42,666 nucleotides of DNA. Origin: Bdellovibrionales bacterium GWB1_55_8 (lineage in GTDB: Bacteria > Bdellovibrionota > UBA1018). Positions 8,834-19,140 of the stretch are shown here, piece after piece (the stretch's first letter is position 1; each line of letters starts with the position of its first letter). Under the pieces are notes generated by a model, which searched no databases, was not told where the DNA came from, and saw only the letters and a program-made list of their open reading frames with translations. Made by a program: the position numbers and the translations under genes. The stretch is taken from positions 1 to 42,666 of the forward strand of contig MEPR01000077.1 in assembly GCA_001769835.1 (NCBI GenBank). Reading direction: 5' to 3'.

Positions 8834-8839
8834 TATAAT
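8834..8839 (+). promoter_or_regulatory. Consensus -10 hexamer placing transcription start at the GTG of the next gene
   Basis: A perfect TATAAT ends 7 bases before the GTG at 8847, so transcription would start at or within one base of the start codon, giving a leaderless or near-leaderless mRNA. No -35 match is seen at the normal distance, and no Shine-Dalgarno precedes the GTG. The hexamer is seen directly; its use is inference. Confidence 0.45.
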
Positions 8840-8846
8840 CGAAAAC

Positions 8847-9965
8847 GTGGACAAGGTGAAACTCGTCATCAGTGATTGTCATCTCTCTGCCGGTCGAATT
8901 TTCGAGAACCGCTTGAACCCGCACGAAGATTTCAAGTTCGATCCAGAATTCTGCGATTTCCTCGAATATTTTTCGAGCAGCGTCTACGGTGAAGGTCCTG
9001 ACGGTCCTGTGGATGTCGAGCTTTTCATAAATGGTGACTTCCTGGACTTCCTGAATGTTCCTTACTACGGGGAATTTGAGGACGCTGTTACTGAGGAAAT
9101 TTCACTCTACAAGCTCGAGCAGATCATCAATGGCCATCCCAAGGTGATGGCCGCTCTCAGACGGTTCGCGTCAAAACCGAATAAAAAGATCACTTACATG
9201 GTTGGGAACCATGATGCGGACCTGGTGTTCGCGAAGGTCCGCGAGAGAATTATCCGCGAATGGGCTCCGGAGGGCGTGTTTCCGAGCGACAATGTTTCAA
9301 TCATTCACGATCGGGACCGGGTCCGATACGAAGGTGGGGTTGAAATACACCACGGCAATCAGTTTGAGGCCGTGAATACCCTGAGCTTCGAGCAGCCGCT
9401 TCTGGTTTCCTACATCGACCAGCCATTTCTGAATCTTCCGTGGGGAAGTATTTACGTGCTGAAGATCGTGAATCGTCTCAAGTGGGAACGCGAGTTTCTG
9501 GACAAGGTGCGCCCGGTGAAGATCTTCATTCTTTTCGGGCTGATCCTGGATCCCTGGTTCACCATTCGGTATGTCTTTCTTTCGGTTTTCTACTTCCTGA
9601 AAACGCGGTTGGCTTTCAATCGCGGCCGGATGGGCAAGTTCAAAACCACCTTCGAGATCATGAAGCAGGAATCCGCATTTTTCCTCGACCTCGAAAAACA
9701 GGCGCGAAAGATCCTCGATCAGGATGCTGACGTGAAAACCGTGATTTTTGGGCACGTTCATAAGCCCATGAACAAGATCTATCCGGATGGAAAACAGTAC
9801 ATCAACACGGGCACCTGGACGAAGATGATCAATCTGGACTGGGTCACCCTTGGTCAGCAGTTTGCGCTCACGTTCGCTCTGATTAAGATCCGCAGTGGGG
9901 TCGCGGAATGCGAGCTTCGCCAATGGACGGGTGAACAGGGTCCACATCGTGGATTTCACAACTGA
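8847..9965 (+). CDS. Membrane-associated metallophosphoesterase
   Basis: 372 residues. All the calcineurin-like metal motifs are present in order: DCH (Asp10, His12), GDFLD (about 63-67), GNHD (120-123), an HHGN segment and the late GHVHKP (about 303-308). An internal hydrophobic stretch (about residues 225-255, IFILFGLILDPW and VFLSVFYFL) suggests membrane attachment, in the manner of lipid phosphoesterases such as LpxH-like enzymes. The substrate is unknown. The GTG start is chosen because the DxH strand begins only 5 residues later; a second GTG at 8856 is possible. Only 30 bases separate this start from the divergent solute-binding gene. Confidence 0.85.
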   Translation: MDKVKLVISDCHLSAGRIFENRLNPHEDFKFDPEFCDFLEYFSSSVYGEGPDGPVDVELFINGDFLDFLNVPYYGEFEDAVTEEISLYKLEQIINGHPKVMAALRRFASKPNKKITYMVGNHDADLVFAKVRERIIREWAPEGVFPSDNVSIIHDRDRVRYEGGVEIHHGNQFEAVNTLSFEQPLLVSYIDQPFLNLPWGSIYVLKIVNRLKWEREFLDKVRPVKIFILFGLILDPWFTIRYVFLSVFYFLKTRLAFNRGRMGKFKTTFEIMKQESAFFLDLEKQARKILDQDADVKTVIFGHVHKPMNKIYPDGKQYINTGTWTKMINLDWVTLGQQFALTFALIKIRSGVAECELRQWTGEQGPHRGFHN

Positions 9966-9994
9966 AATAAATTTCAGTGAAAGCTAAATTTAGC
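9962..9994. promoter_or_regulatory. Two adjacent palindromes upstream of the metalloprotease gene
   Basis: CTGAAA-TAAA-TTTCAG (9962-9977) overlaps the stop of the phosphoesterase gene and could form a 6-bp hairpin. GCTAAATTTAGC (9983-9994) is a perfect 12-bp palindrome. No T-run follows, so these are not a standard terminator. An operator for the gene starting at 10030 is one possibility. Confidence 0.25.
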
Positions 9995-10029
9995 CGATTA
10001 GAATGGTCAGATAGAGAAAGGGTTTCCCT

Positions 10030-11688
10030 GTGTCACCATTGACCTTCTTCAGTCGTGTTTTTAGGAGTCAGGAAGCCCGTTTCAGCTGCGGCGTTTTGAT
10101 CGCAGTTGTCGTCGGAGGTATCGGTTGCAAGGGCGATTTCGCGCACGAGGCGAGCTCCATCGTGAACAACTGCCCAGGCATTTCAGGAACGCCGTGGATC
10201 CCGAACGTTGCCGAGATTTCCAACTCCAATCATGATTCCAGCTCATCCACCTCTGAATCGACCGTGACCCGGTCGGGCCCGCTGACGGGGCTGGGTCAGG
10301 ATCCCGCCGGAAAAACGGTCGAAGTCACCTTCACCATTCCGGAAGACCTCGGACCTGCGGGCTCGGTCACTCTCACGGCGGAGGTGGCGGACTTTCCGAG
10401 TGCTCTTACCGGAAACGCTTACGCGTTACTGGTGTATCTTTCGGATGGCACGAATGAGTTTGTGAATCTGAACAGCGGTTGCCCGAGTTTCTTTCAGTGC
10501 GATGCGAGCGGCAACTGCACTTCCAATTCCAGTTGCACAGTGGACTGGCCAAGCGCCTTCAGCGATCGCTCCCGGTGGGAACAGAGGCAGTTTCCCGTGT
10601 TCGGTTACACAAGCGTGAATACTTTTCCCACCTGCAACTGGATCGGAGGGGACACCACCGTCGCGAGCGATCCTGCCTGCGCGTTCAATACTCATTTTTT
10701 CGACGGCACGGGACGTTTGCGCACGGGAACTTATACGGCGCGATATGTACTCCTTGCGGATAGATACAAGTCGGTGACGGGCTACGAGGCGAATTTGAAA
10801 CTCACGGTGACACGCAAAAAAGATCCGGGTGGCACAGGCGGAGCGGTTGACCTGAATATCGTGCTGGTCGGGACGTCGAACATCCAGGCTGCCCGGACGG
10901 ATCAGGGTAAACGCAATCTGGATACGCTTTTGTCGATGGTGCATGGTTATCTGAATCAGGTGAATGTCGGCGTGAAGCTGGGCGAGGTCCAGGTATTCGA
11001 GTGGGGCTGCGAAGCCGATGGGGACGCGTATGCGAACGTGGACGTGAATGCTCTCGGTACCATGTTTGCGACGGGCAGCACGAACCTGGCGGGAAGTGGT
11101 CCGCGGGCGCTGAACGTATTTCTCGTTGATGGGATCACTTGGAGCGGCGATGGAACGATTCTCGGCGTTTCAGGCGGAATCGGCGGCCCGATCCGTTCTG
11201 GCCTGCCAACCAGCGGACTCGCTTTCACCAGTTTTGGGCAGCTTGGAAGCTACAATCCAACCTGCACATCGAGTCCGTGTTCCACCGCAACGATGGAGCA
11301 TGATTTTGTCGAAACCGCACTCACGATTTCACATGAGATCGGCCATTTTCTCGGGCTGAACCATCCATCCGAATCAGGGGCGAGCGAGCACGACGTGATT
11401 GCGGATACCCCGATATGCACTACGGTGGACACCAGTGCAACGGCCAAGAATCGGATCACGATCAGTTCCTGTCTTTTGGATTCGAATACGCTGCAGGGCA
11501 AGAAATGCAGTGATGTCTGCCTCGGGTACAACAAGGACCTGGGGTCTTTCTGCCCTGAAGCGCTGGAGTGCCAGTTCAATCACATGATGTGGTGGAGTTC
11601 GAAGAACTTCAAAAATGGTCTGGGCGATGGCAATGCTTTCTCAGTGCAGTCCGGCGGGATTATCAATTATAGTCCGTTCGTGCAGTGA
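10030..11688 (+). CDS. Lipoprotein metalloprotease, M43 (pappalysin)-like
   Basis: 552 residues from a GTG with AAAGGG upstream. A signal peptide ends in GGIGC (Cys33), a lipobox. Residues about 60-270 form a beta-rich module with several Cys pairs. The C-terminal part carries the metzincin zinc site HEIGHFLGLNH (435-445) followed by DVIADTP, where M43 enzymes usually have a DTP segment, and later NHMMWWSS, which sits where the Met-turn of that family is expected. I therefore infer an extracellular or periplasm-facing zinc endopeptidase attached by lipid. The Met-turn is irregular (NHMMW rather than N-x-M-x-Y). The next gene starts 13 bases after the stop and may be in the same transcript. 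Confidence 0.8.
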   Translation: MSPLTFFSRVFRSQEARFSCGVLIAVVVGGIGCKGDFAHEASSIVNNCPGISGTPWIPNVAEISNSNHDSSSSTSESTVTRSGPLTGLGQDPAGKTVEVTFTIPEDLGPAGSVTLTAEVADFPSALTGNAYALLVYLSDGTNEFVNLNSGCPSFFQCDASGNCTSNSSCTVDWPSAFSDRSRWEQRQFPVFGYTSVNTFPTCNWIGGDTTVASDPACAFNTHFFDGTGRLRTGTYTARYVLLADRYKSVTGYEANLKLTVTRKKDPGGTGGAVDLNIVLVGTSNIQAARTDQGKRNLDTLLSMVHGYLNQVNVGVKLGEVQVFEWGCEADGDAYANVDVNALGTMFATGSTNLAGSGPRALNVFLVDGITWSGDGTILGVSGGIGGPIRSGLPTSGLAFTSFGQLGSYNPTCTSSPCSTATMEHDFVETALTISHEIGHFLGLNHPSESGASEHDVIADTPICTTVDTSATAKNRITISSCLLDSNTLQGKKCSDVCLGYNKDLGSFCPEALECQFNHMMWWSSKNFKNGLGDGNAFSVQSGGIINYSPFVQ

Positions 11689-11701
11689 ATGAGGTTCATA
11701 G

Positions 11702-12688
11702 ATGCAATGCCGCCGACTGAGACCCCTTTGCCGATCCCTGATAACCGGTGCGATTCTGTTTCTGGTGATGCTGCCGAACGCGTTTCCCACGCGGGCCGCA
11801 TCTGATCAGGAAATAGAACACGCCATCGATACAGTTCTTGCCGAGCGGCATCCGACCGACACCCCTGATTGGTGGCGTTCACTCGGACCGACGGCTCCAC
11901 GAGTTATCTTACGGATGCTGAAGAGTTCGGATCGGGTTTATCATCGCGTTCGATTGACCCAGGCGTTGGGTTGGTTCGACGACCCGGAGGTCGTGGATTA
12001 CCTGAAAACACAAGCCAGGGAAACGAAGGAAGACGTGGTTCGAAACGCCGCAGTCCGTTCCGTAGGCAATTCGCAAGGCGCAAAGGAGTTCGAATTCATC
12101 GCTGAGTTTCTTGAGCACGCGGATCCGCAAACGCGACTGAGCGCTGCCGAAGCCTTGCAAAAAATTGACAATTCAGAAGCTCGTGAGCGGCTGAAACGTT
12201 TCATGGCGGAAGAAAAAGCGGGTTGGCTTGTTGCCAGACTGAAAGGGGAGCTACCCAAACCTACCGCGAAACTCTCGCCCGTTTCGAGTTCTGAGGACCG
12301 CCTGAGTCCCGAATGGGAGGGGCGCTGGATGGGTTACTGGTTGGTTCCGCGCAGTAAGCCGGACGACAAGGCAAAGGCGCCACTTGAGCCTGTTCAGGCT
12401 GTGTCCATATGGATGCAGCTTAAAATCACCAGAGTGGTCGAGCTTTCAGGCGCTTTTCGGGAGAAAATTCCCGGTGATAAAAAAGAGAGTGTTTACTCTC
12501 TCAGTCGTGCCTCCGGCAAACGCAAGCAGATCTCGGGCATTCTGGAATCAACTGCGGTGAAACCCGCCCTGGTGATTCCATTTTCGGCTGAATTGGTTCT
12601 CGCGAAGGGGGAACCCGCCATCGAATTGCGCTCCGTAAAAACCGGCGCGATCGGATTGCTCATGCGGGACAATTCCCCGCAGCATTGA
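11702..12688 (+). CDS. Exported HEAT-repeat protein
   Basis: 328 residues. An N-terminal signal peptide (SLITGAILFLVMLPNAF) is followed by helical HEAT-like repeats from about residue 45 to 175; repeat cores such as VRLTQALGWFDDPEVVDYL, VVRNAAVRSVGNSQG and TRLSAAEALQKIDNSEA are easy to see. HEAT arrays bind proteins. The C-terminal half (about 195-325) looks beta-rich (WEGRWMGYW, VSIWMQLKITRVVELSG) and has no family I recognise. It follows the metalloprotease after 13 bases, so a joint function is plausible but unproven. Confidence 0.72.
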   Translation: MQCRRLRPLCRSLITGAILFLVMLPNAFPTRAASDQEIEHAIDTVLAERHPTDTPDWWRSLGPTAPRVILRMLKSSDRVYHRVRLTQALGWFDDPEVVDYLKTQARETKEDVVRNAAVRSVGNSQGAKEFEFIAEFLEHADPQTRLSAAEALQKIDNSEARERLKRFMAEEKAGWLVARLKGELPKPTAKLSPVSSSEDRLSPEWEGRWMGYWLVPRSKPDDKAKAPLEPVQAVSIWMQLKITRVVELSGAFREKIPGDKKESVYSLSRASGKRKQISGILESTAVKPALVIPFSAELVLAKGEPAIELRSVKTGAIGLLMRDNSPQH

Positions 12689-12720
12689 CCGCATTCCTTT
12701 CTGGACAGATGCGCCAAGCG

Positions 12721-12751
12721 GATGTAACTAATCGAGTATAGCATTTACATC
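12721..12751. promoter_or_regulatory. Inverted repeat around a -10-like box upstream of sdhC
   Basis: GATGTAA (12721-12727) and TTACATC (12745-12751) are a perfect 7-bp inverted repeat with a 17-base spacer that contains TATAGC (12737-12742). This layout suits an operator flanking the promoter of the sdh operon. No convincing -35 is seen. Two copies of ATCTCAAG follow just before the gene. Confidence 0.35.
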
Positions 12752-12784
12752 TCAAGCGAATCTCAAGAGGGAAACCGGAATATT

Positions 12785-13453
12785 ATGACCTCGCGTTCAG
12801 GATTTTTTTCGTCTTCCGTCGGGAAAAAATACCTCATGGGCGTCACAGGGGCTGGTCTCAGCCTTTTCGTGCTCGCGCACATGCTGGGAAACATGCTTCT
12901 GTTCGTCAGCCCGGAAGCTTACAATCTCTACGGCCACACGCTCATTCACAGCAAGTTCATCTACTTTTTTGAAGCAGGACTGATCGTTCTGTTTCTGCTG
13001 CACATCATCTACGGCGTGACGTTGACGCTGCAGAATCGGGCTGCTCGTGGCTACCGAACTTATCTCACCACGAGTGGGGACAAGGCCGTGACGTTCTCGT
13101 CCAAGACCATGATCTGGACGGGCACGATCGTCGGCGTGTTCACGATCATCCACCTGTTGAATTTCAAGTTCGGCGCTTATTACGAGATCGTCTACGACGG
13201 CGTGACCGTTCGCGACCTTCAACGCCTGATGCTCGAATTGTTCATGAGTCCCTGGTATGTCGCCTGGTATGTGTTCGCGATGCTGACGATGCTTTTTCAT
13301 CTTTGGCATGGCGTGCAGTCCGCCTTCCAGTCTCTGGGATTCAGGCATCCTCGTTATACGCCCGGCATCATCAAGTTCGGCGCCGTATTCGCGTGGATCG
13401 TGGGCTTGGGATTCATGTCTCAGCCTCTTTACGTCTATTTCTTTCTGAACTGA
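12785..13453 (+). CDS. sdhC: Succinate dehydrogenase/fumarate reductase cytochrome b subunit
   Basis: 222 residues with five membrane helices, the type B architecture in which one polypeptide carries two b hemes. Candidate heme ligands are the His in VLAHMLGN, LLHIIYG, IIHLLNF and LFHLWHG, each within a helix. It anchors SdhA and SdhB to the inner membrane and passes electrons to or from (mena)quinone. The C-A-B gene order matches epsilon- and deltaproteobacterial Sdh/Frd operons. Direction (succinate oxidation or fumarate reduction) cannot be set from sequence. The nearest Shine-Dalgarno-like sequence (AGAGGG) is rather distant from the ATG. Confidence 0.93.
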   Translation: MTSRSGFFSSSVGKKYLMGVTGAGLSLFVLAHMLGNMLLFVSPEAYNLYGHTLIHSKFIYFFEAGLIVLFLLHIIYGVTLTLQNRAARGYRTYLTTSGDKAVTFSSKTMIWTGTIVGVFTIIHLLNFKFGAYYEIVYDGVTVRDLQRLMLELFMSPWYVAWYVFAMLTMLFHLWHGVQSAFQSLGFRHPRYTPGIIKFGAVFAWIVGLGFMSQPLYVYFFLN

Positions 13454-13477
13454 GCACCGCACGAGCAAAGGACGCAT

Positions 13478-15394
<1,917 letters not shown>

Positions 15395-15404
15395 GGAAAC
15401 GACT

Positions 15405-16175
15405 ATGAGCAAGGCGAAGAAAATCAATCTTACCCTGAAAGTCTGGCGACAGAAGGATCAGAACGAGATCGGCCGCTTCGAAACCCATCCGGTGAAGGGC
15501 ATCTCCACTGACATGTCATTTCTGGAGATGCTGGATCATCTCAATCAGCAGATCATCCATGCCGGTGGTGATCCGATCGCGTTTGATAGCGATTGCCGCG
15601 AAGGCATCTGCGGCAGCTGCTCGACGACCATCAATGGAAACCCACATGGTCCGGATCGCGAAACGGCGACTTGTCAGCTGCACATGCGTCGCTTTGAAGA
15701 CGGCCAAACCATAGTGGTGGAGCCTTTCCGTGCACGCGCGTTTCCGGTCATCCGTGATATCTCCGTGGATCGTTCGGCGTTGGACAGGATCATTGCTGCG
15801 GGTGGATTCGTATCCGTGAGTACGGGGAATGCGCAGGATGCAAATGCGATTCCGATTTCGAAGGAAAGCTCGGATCTTGCGTTTGATGCTGCCGCATGTA
15901 TTGGTTGTGGCGCTTGCGTCGCAGCCTGCAAGAACGCATCGGCGATGCTGTTCACTTCGGCCAAAATTTCGCAGCTGGCGCTATTGCCCCAGGGTGCGGT
16001 CGAGAAAGACCGCCGCGCCCGGAACATGGTGGCGCAGATGGATCGCGAGAAGTTCGGCAACTGCACCAATACAGGAGCTTGTGAAGCAGCCTGTCCGAAG
16101 GGCATCACGCTTGAGAACATGGCGAGGATGAACCGGCAGTTTACCAGCGCTTGGCTGACAGCAAGAGTCAGGTAA
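15405..16175 (+). CDS. sdhB: Succinate dehydrogenase/fumarate reductase iron-sulfur subunit
   Basis: 256 residues from the ATG at 15405, just after the sdhA stop, with AAGGAA upstream; an upstream GTG inside sdhA is not needed. Three cluster motifs are seen: the plant-type [2Fe-2S] loop CREGICGSC with a later TCQLH, the [4Fe-4S] motif [11 protein letters not shown], and [15 protein letters not shown] for the [3Fe-4S] cluster, which also uses one further Cys. It transfers electrons between SdhA flavin and SdhC hemes. It is the last gene of the operon; no hairpin terminator is visible in the 69 bases before the next gene. Confidence 0.97.
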   Translation: MSKAKKINLTLKVWRQKDQNEIGRFETHPVKGISTDMSFLEMLDHLNQQIIHAGGDPIAFDSDCREGICGSCSTTINGNPHGPDRETATCQLHMRRFEDGQTIVVEPFRARAFPVIRDISVDRSALDRIIAAGGFVSVSTGNAQDANAIPISKESSDLAFDAAACIGCGACVAACKNASAMLFTSAKISQLALLPQGAVEKDRRARNMVAQMDREKFGNCTNTGACEAACPKGITLENMARMNRQFTSAWLTARVR

Positions 16176-16244
16176 GCGCCTCCAAGAGCGCGCCTCAGCT
16201 GATCCCGATTTGAGAATCCGGTCCGGTCTTCCGATAGGACTATC

Positions 16245-17606
16245 GTGAGACTGCGCACACCTGTCTTTGTAACTATCGGATTTGCTCTTTTCCTGGGTTT
16301 TGCCACGGCCCAGGGAAGCCCTGCAAGCACCCAAGCGCGGAAGTTCGCTTTCATTTTCGGCGCTGGCGGTGAACCCCCTGGAGCGAAGACCATTTTTGAT
16401 GTGTCGTTTGATCAAATGGGGAAGGTTCTGACACAGGCTGGTTACGCTGGGCGACTGGCTTATAACGGGGGCCATGCGGACGCGGAAGGCTTGAGCGAAA
16501 AGCATTTTCCGGGACAACGAACGGAAGTCATGCGCGACGAGATCGAGAAGGCGATCCGTGATTTTGAGAAAGATATAGAAGAGGGCAGGATCAAAGCTGG
16601 TGACCAGCTGCTCATCGTGAACCTGAATCACGGTTTTCTGCCGGAAAAAAAGACCAAGAGTCACCCCGTCGCAAGCCGAGGCGGTGATTTCAATATGGAT
16701 GGTCTCGAGTCGCTTCGCCTGAAAGCGGAAAAGGCCGGGGTGAAACTCGCGATTCTCGACCAGTCCTGCTATGGCGGCGCGTCCCTCGCGCTTGCGAGCC
16801 CGAAAACCTGCGTGATCAGCGCCACCGGCGCGGATAATGTCGGGTATACGACCGAGATATATGAGTTGTGGAAGCGCGCTGCTCCGGGCAAGAGCCTGGA
16901 GTCAGTTTTTCTCGAGGCTCGCAAGTACGGCTATATGCCCACGAGTCCCAGGATTTCGGGTGAAGCCGGGACGAGAGTCGAGGAGCTTCTGAAAACAATT
17001 CAAAAACATCTTCTAAATTATTCGACGGACATTGAGCAAAAGCTCAGGAAATCCCAAGATTGCCCCACTTGTTTCACAGCGGAGAAAGCAGGCGTCGGAA
17101 CGGAATTGCAGCTGAACCTGGCCGAAATAGCGGCTCTTGCAGCTATTCCAAAGGCGACACTCGACGAGATAAAAAAGCGCATACAGGAACATGCAAGGAT
17201 TTTTCAGGCACTGGAAGCGGATTGGAAACTCGAGCGCGAATTCGCGAAGAAAATGATCAAGATCGGTCCCACGACGTGGTCCTGGGCAACGCTTTCCAGA
17301 TTTGACCTGGCCGCGGAAAAGAAACATTGGTCCGAGCTGGTGGCATCAGCGAAGGCTCCTTTCCCGAAAACCTATTACCAGCACGTGCTCGCCTCGCTGG
17401 ATCAGGTGCAAGCCAAACGTGACCAACTCCCGCAGGACAAGGATTTCGCAAGTTTCCTGAGTCTCCGTTCGAAAGTCGATGCGCATTCAAAGGACCTGGC
17501 TCAGGCGGCGGCTGAAGTCGGAAAACTGGAGCGCGCCCTATACGATGTCCTGTATCAGGCGGTCCGAGGAAAGGGGGCAAACCCGTGCGCCGGCTTTGTG
17601 CTCTGA
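16245..17606 (+). CDS. Exported caspase-like (clan CD) cysteine peptidase with helical tail
   Basis: 453 residues from a GTG with AGGA upstream. A signal peptide (VFVTIGFALFLGFATAQG) is followed by a caspase-like fold: strand KFAFIFGAGG (about 33), strand LLIVNLNHGF with candidate catalytic His129, and strand LAILDQSCYGGAS with candidate catalytic Cys175. The pattern hhh-HG then hhhD-x2-C-x-G is that of clan CD (caspase/C13/C14) peptidases. Residues about 245-453 are helical, partly coiled-coil-like, with a CPTC pair near 282 and a late Cys. It is predicted to act outside the cytoplasm. It overlaps the next gene by 22 bases and heads a three-gene exported cassette. The substrate is unknown, and a pseudo-enzyme cannot be excluded. 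Confidence 0.75.
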   Translation: MRLRTPVFVTIGFALFLGFATAQGSPASTQARKFAFIFGAGGEPPGAKTIFDVSFDQMGKVLTQAGYAGRLAYNGGHADAEGLSEKHFPGQRTEVMRDEIEKAIRDFEKDIEEGRIKAGDQLLIVNLNHGFLPEKKTKSHPVASRGGDFNMDGLESLRLKAEKAGVKLAILDQSCYGGASLALASPKTCVISATGADNVGYTTEIYELWKRAAPGKSLESVFLEARKYGYMPTSPRISGEAGTRVEELLKTIQKHLLNYSTDIEQKLRKSQDCPTCFTAEKAGVGTELQLNLAEIAALAAIPKATLDEIKKRIQEHARIFQALEADWKLEREFAKKMIKIGPTTWSWATLSRFDLAAEKKHWSELVASAKAPFPKTYYQHVLASLDQVQAKRDQLPQDKDFASFLSLRSKVDAHSKDLAQAAAEVGKLERALYDVLYQAVRGKGANPCAGFVL

Positions 17607-18016
17607 TTCTCATCCTTTTGAGTTTGTTCGGATCGACGGGGGCACAGGCATCTGTGTTTTCCGAGTGCGGTTATTACCGGATCTTCGGCACGGTGGAATC
17701 GGAAGGGGCGCGTCCGGTGCTGGTTGTGTTTCAGGGTTCGATGAGCGAGACGCGGCTTCGGATCGAGCCGGATTCCAGCAGTCCTGATGCGCTGGACGCC
17801 TTTAGAAACCTTTCAGGGCACCTTGGACGCCGTGTATCCCTGCGGGGAAGAATTCATTCACCCGTTTCCGGGCGTAAGGGAGCAGTCGAACTGCAATCGA
17901 TCATCCCCACCCTTCCGATCGGGCTGTTTCAGGGGTCGCCCAGTGATGAATATCAGTTGAACGAGAAGGTTCGCTGCCAGACTTCCGAACGGGGTATCGC
18001 AAGCGGTACACCATGA
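17585..18016 (+). CDS. Small exported protein of unknown function
   Basis: 143 residues from a GTG preceded by AAAGGGGG. The signal peptide (LCALILILLSLFGSTGAQA) is clear. The mature part is about 120 residues, probably a beta-barrel or OB-like fold (YYRIFGTVESEG, RVSLRGRIHSP) with two Cys (near residues 28 and 131) that could pair. I do not recognise the family. It overlaps the peptidase gene by 22 bases and shares ATGA with the kinase-like gene that follows, which argues for coupled expression of all three. Confidence 0.68.
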   Translation: MRRLCALILILLSLFGSTGAQASVFSECGYYRIFGTVESEGARPVLVVFQGSMSETRLRIEPDSSSPDALDAFRNLSGHLGRRVSLRGRIHSPVSGRKGAVELQSIIPTLPIGLFQGSPSDEYQLNEKVRCQTSERGIASGTP

Positions 18017-18942
18017 TTTGGCGCCATCTCGGCATTCTCAGTACCATCGGGTTAGTTCTTCTTACGACCGCAACACATGCCGCGAGTTACACCCTTTTCG
18101 CCTACGACGGGTTCTTGTACGACCAGGTCGCTGATTACGACCAGATCGTGAAGCGGCTGGTGCCTGGTGACGAACTGGTCTTCAGCAATGGGGACGTCCA
18201 GCGCATTGGACAGCTGGTGGGAACCGGGAACACGACGCTTATTTTTGAACTCGCGAATGACTCCGAAAAGCTCATACGCATTCCGAAAGGGCGTGACTGG
18301 GCGGAATTCACCGAAACGCGTTACATGGAGTACATGTCTTCTTACCAGATTGGGGCAGAGGCCCTGCGGGATCAAGGCGTGCCCATCGTGAAAATTCACG
18401 ATCAATTGGCCGGTGAATTCACCATTGTGGAGCGAATTCCGGGCGAAATGAGTCTGAGGGATTTTCTGAATCGACCCCCCGGAGCCGAGGGTGCGCAGGA
18501 AATGCAAGACGCTCTCGTTGAGTTCGCGCGAAAGACGGCCGGGTTTCAAGAGATCGGTGATTTTCACCCCGGACAGCTCTTTTATCATACCGGGCGCAAA
18601 GAATGGGTTCTCGTGGACTGGAGTAGTGCTCACCTGCCGTTAGTTCCAACCAGCGAGGATATGCTGAGCCGAAGTCGAAGTCTTTTCGTGGGTCGGCCGG
18701 AGTATCGTGCTGATTTCTTTTTTCAATTCCTGAAGAGTGCAGAGGCGGAGCCAGGAAACGTGATTTTCACGCCTGTTCGAGAAGAGTATTCATGGATCGC
18801 GAACCTGGCCAATCGCATTCACCGGGCTGTTACGGACGAGCGTAAATCAATGATTATGAAAAGAGCGACAACGCCGAATCTGACAGACGACGGTTCGCGC
18901 CGGCGAGGCTGTATCTTTTCGATTCTTCCGGGAACAATCTGA
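18013..18942 (+). CDS. Exported protein-kinase-fold (APH-like) protein
   Basis: 309 residues. The signal peptide (ILSTIGLVLLTTATHA) directs it out of the cytoplasm. The rest has kinase-fold landmarks of the aminoglycoside-phosphotransferase type: a nucleotide-loop-like IGQLVGTGNTTLIFEL (about 65-80), a beta-3 strand LIRIPKG with Arg89 or Lys92 in the Lys position, the catalytic-loop-like GDFHPGQLFY (Asp183) and LVDWSSAH (Asp202) in the DFG/DxD position. An exported kinase fold is unusual because ATP is scarce in the periplasm. It could use another nucleotide or be a binding or AMPylating relative. It shares ATGA with the preceding gene's stop. The last 30 residues are basic. Confidence 0.65.
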   Translation: MIWRHLGILSTIGLVLLTTATHAASYTLFAYDGFLYDQVADYDQIVKRLVPGDELVFSNGDVQRIGQLVGTGNTTLIFELANDSEKLIRIPKGRDWAEFTETRYMEYMSSYQIGAEALRDQGVPIVKIHDQLAGEFTIVERIPGEMSLRDFLNRPPGAEGAQEMQDALVEFARKTAGFQEIGDFHPGQLFYHTGRKEWVLVDWSSAHLPLVPTSEDMLSRSRSLFVGRPEYRADFFFQFLKSAEAEPGNVIFTPVREEYSWIANLANRIHRAVTDERKSMIMKRATTPNLTDDGSRRRGCIFSILPGTI

Positions 18943-19140
18943 TGACTGATCGAAATATTGGGGGATGGATCCAAATTGCGTCCCCTAAACGCACCGTGCG
19001 ATGCGTTGAAGTGGGCTGAATTCGAGCACTTTTACGCTAAAGGTCTGGAATCGCAGGTGCTCTCCATTTTGTTAAACTGGCGTATCCCTTGCTGTTGCGT
19101 CTTTTCGATTTTTAACAAATTCGAAATAGGGGAACATCGC

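Noticed and set aside
18958-19140. Upstream extension of the Cys-rich repeat gene
   Set aside because: The ATG at 19141 has a good ribosome site and begins a signal peptide; the extension has neither.
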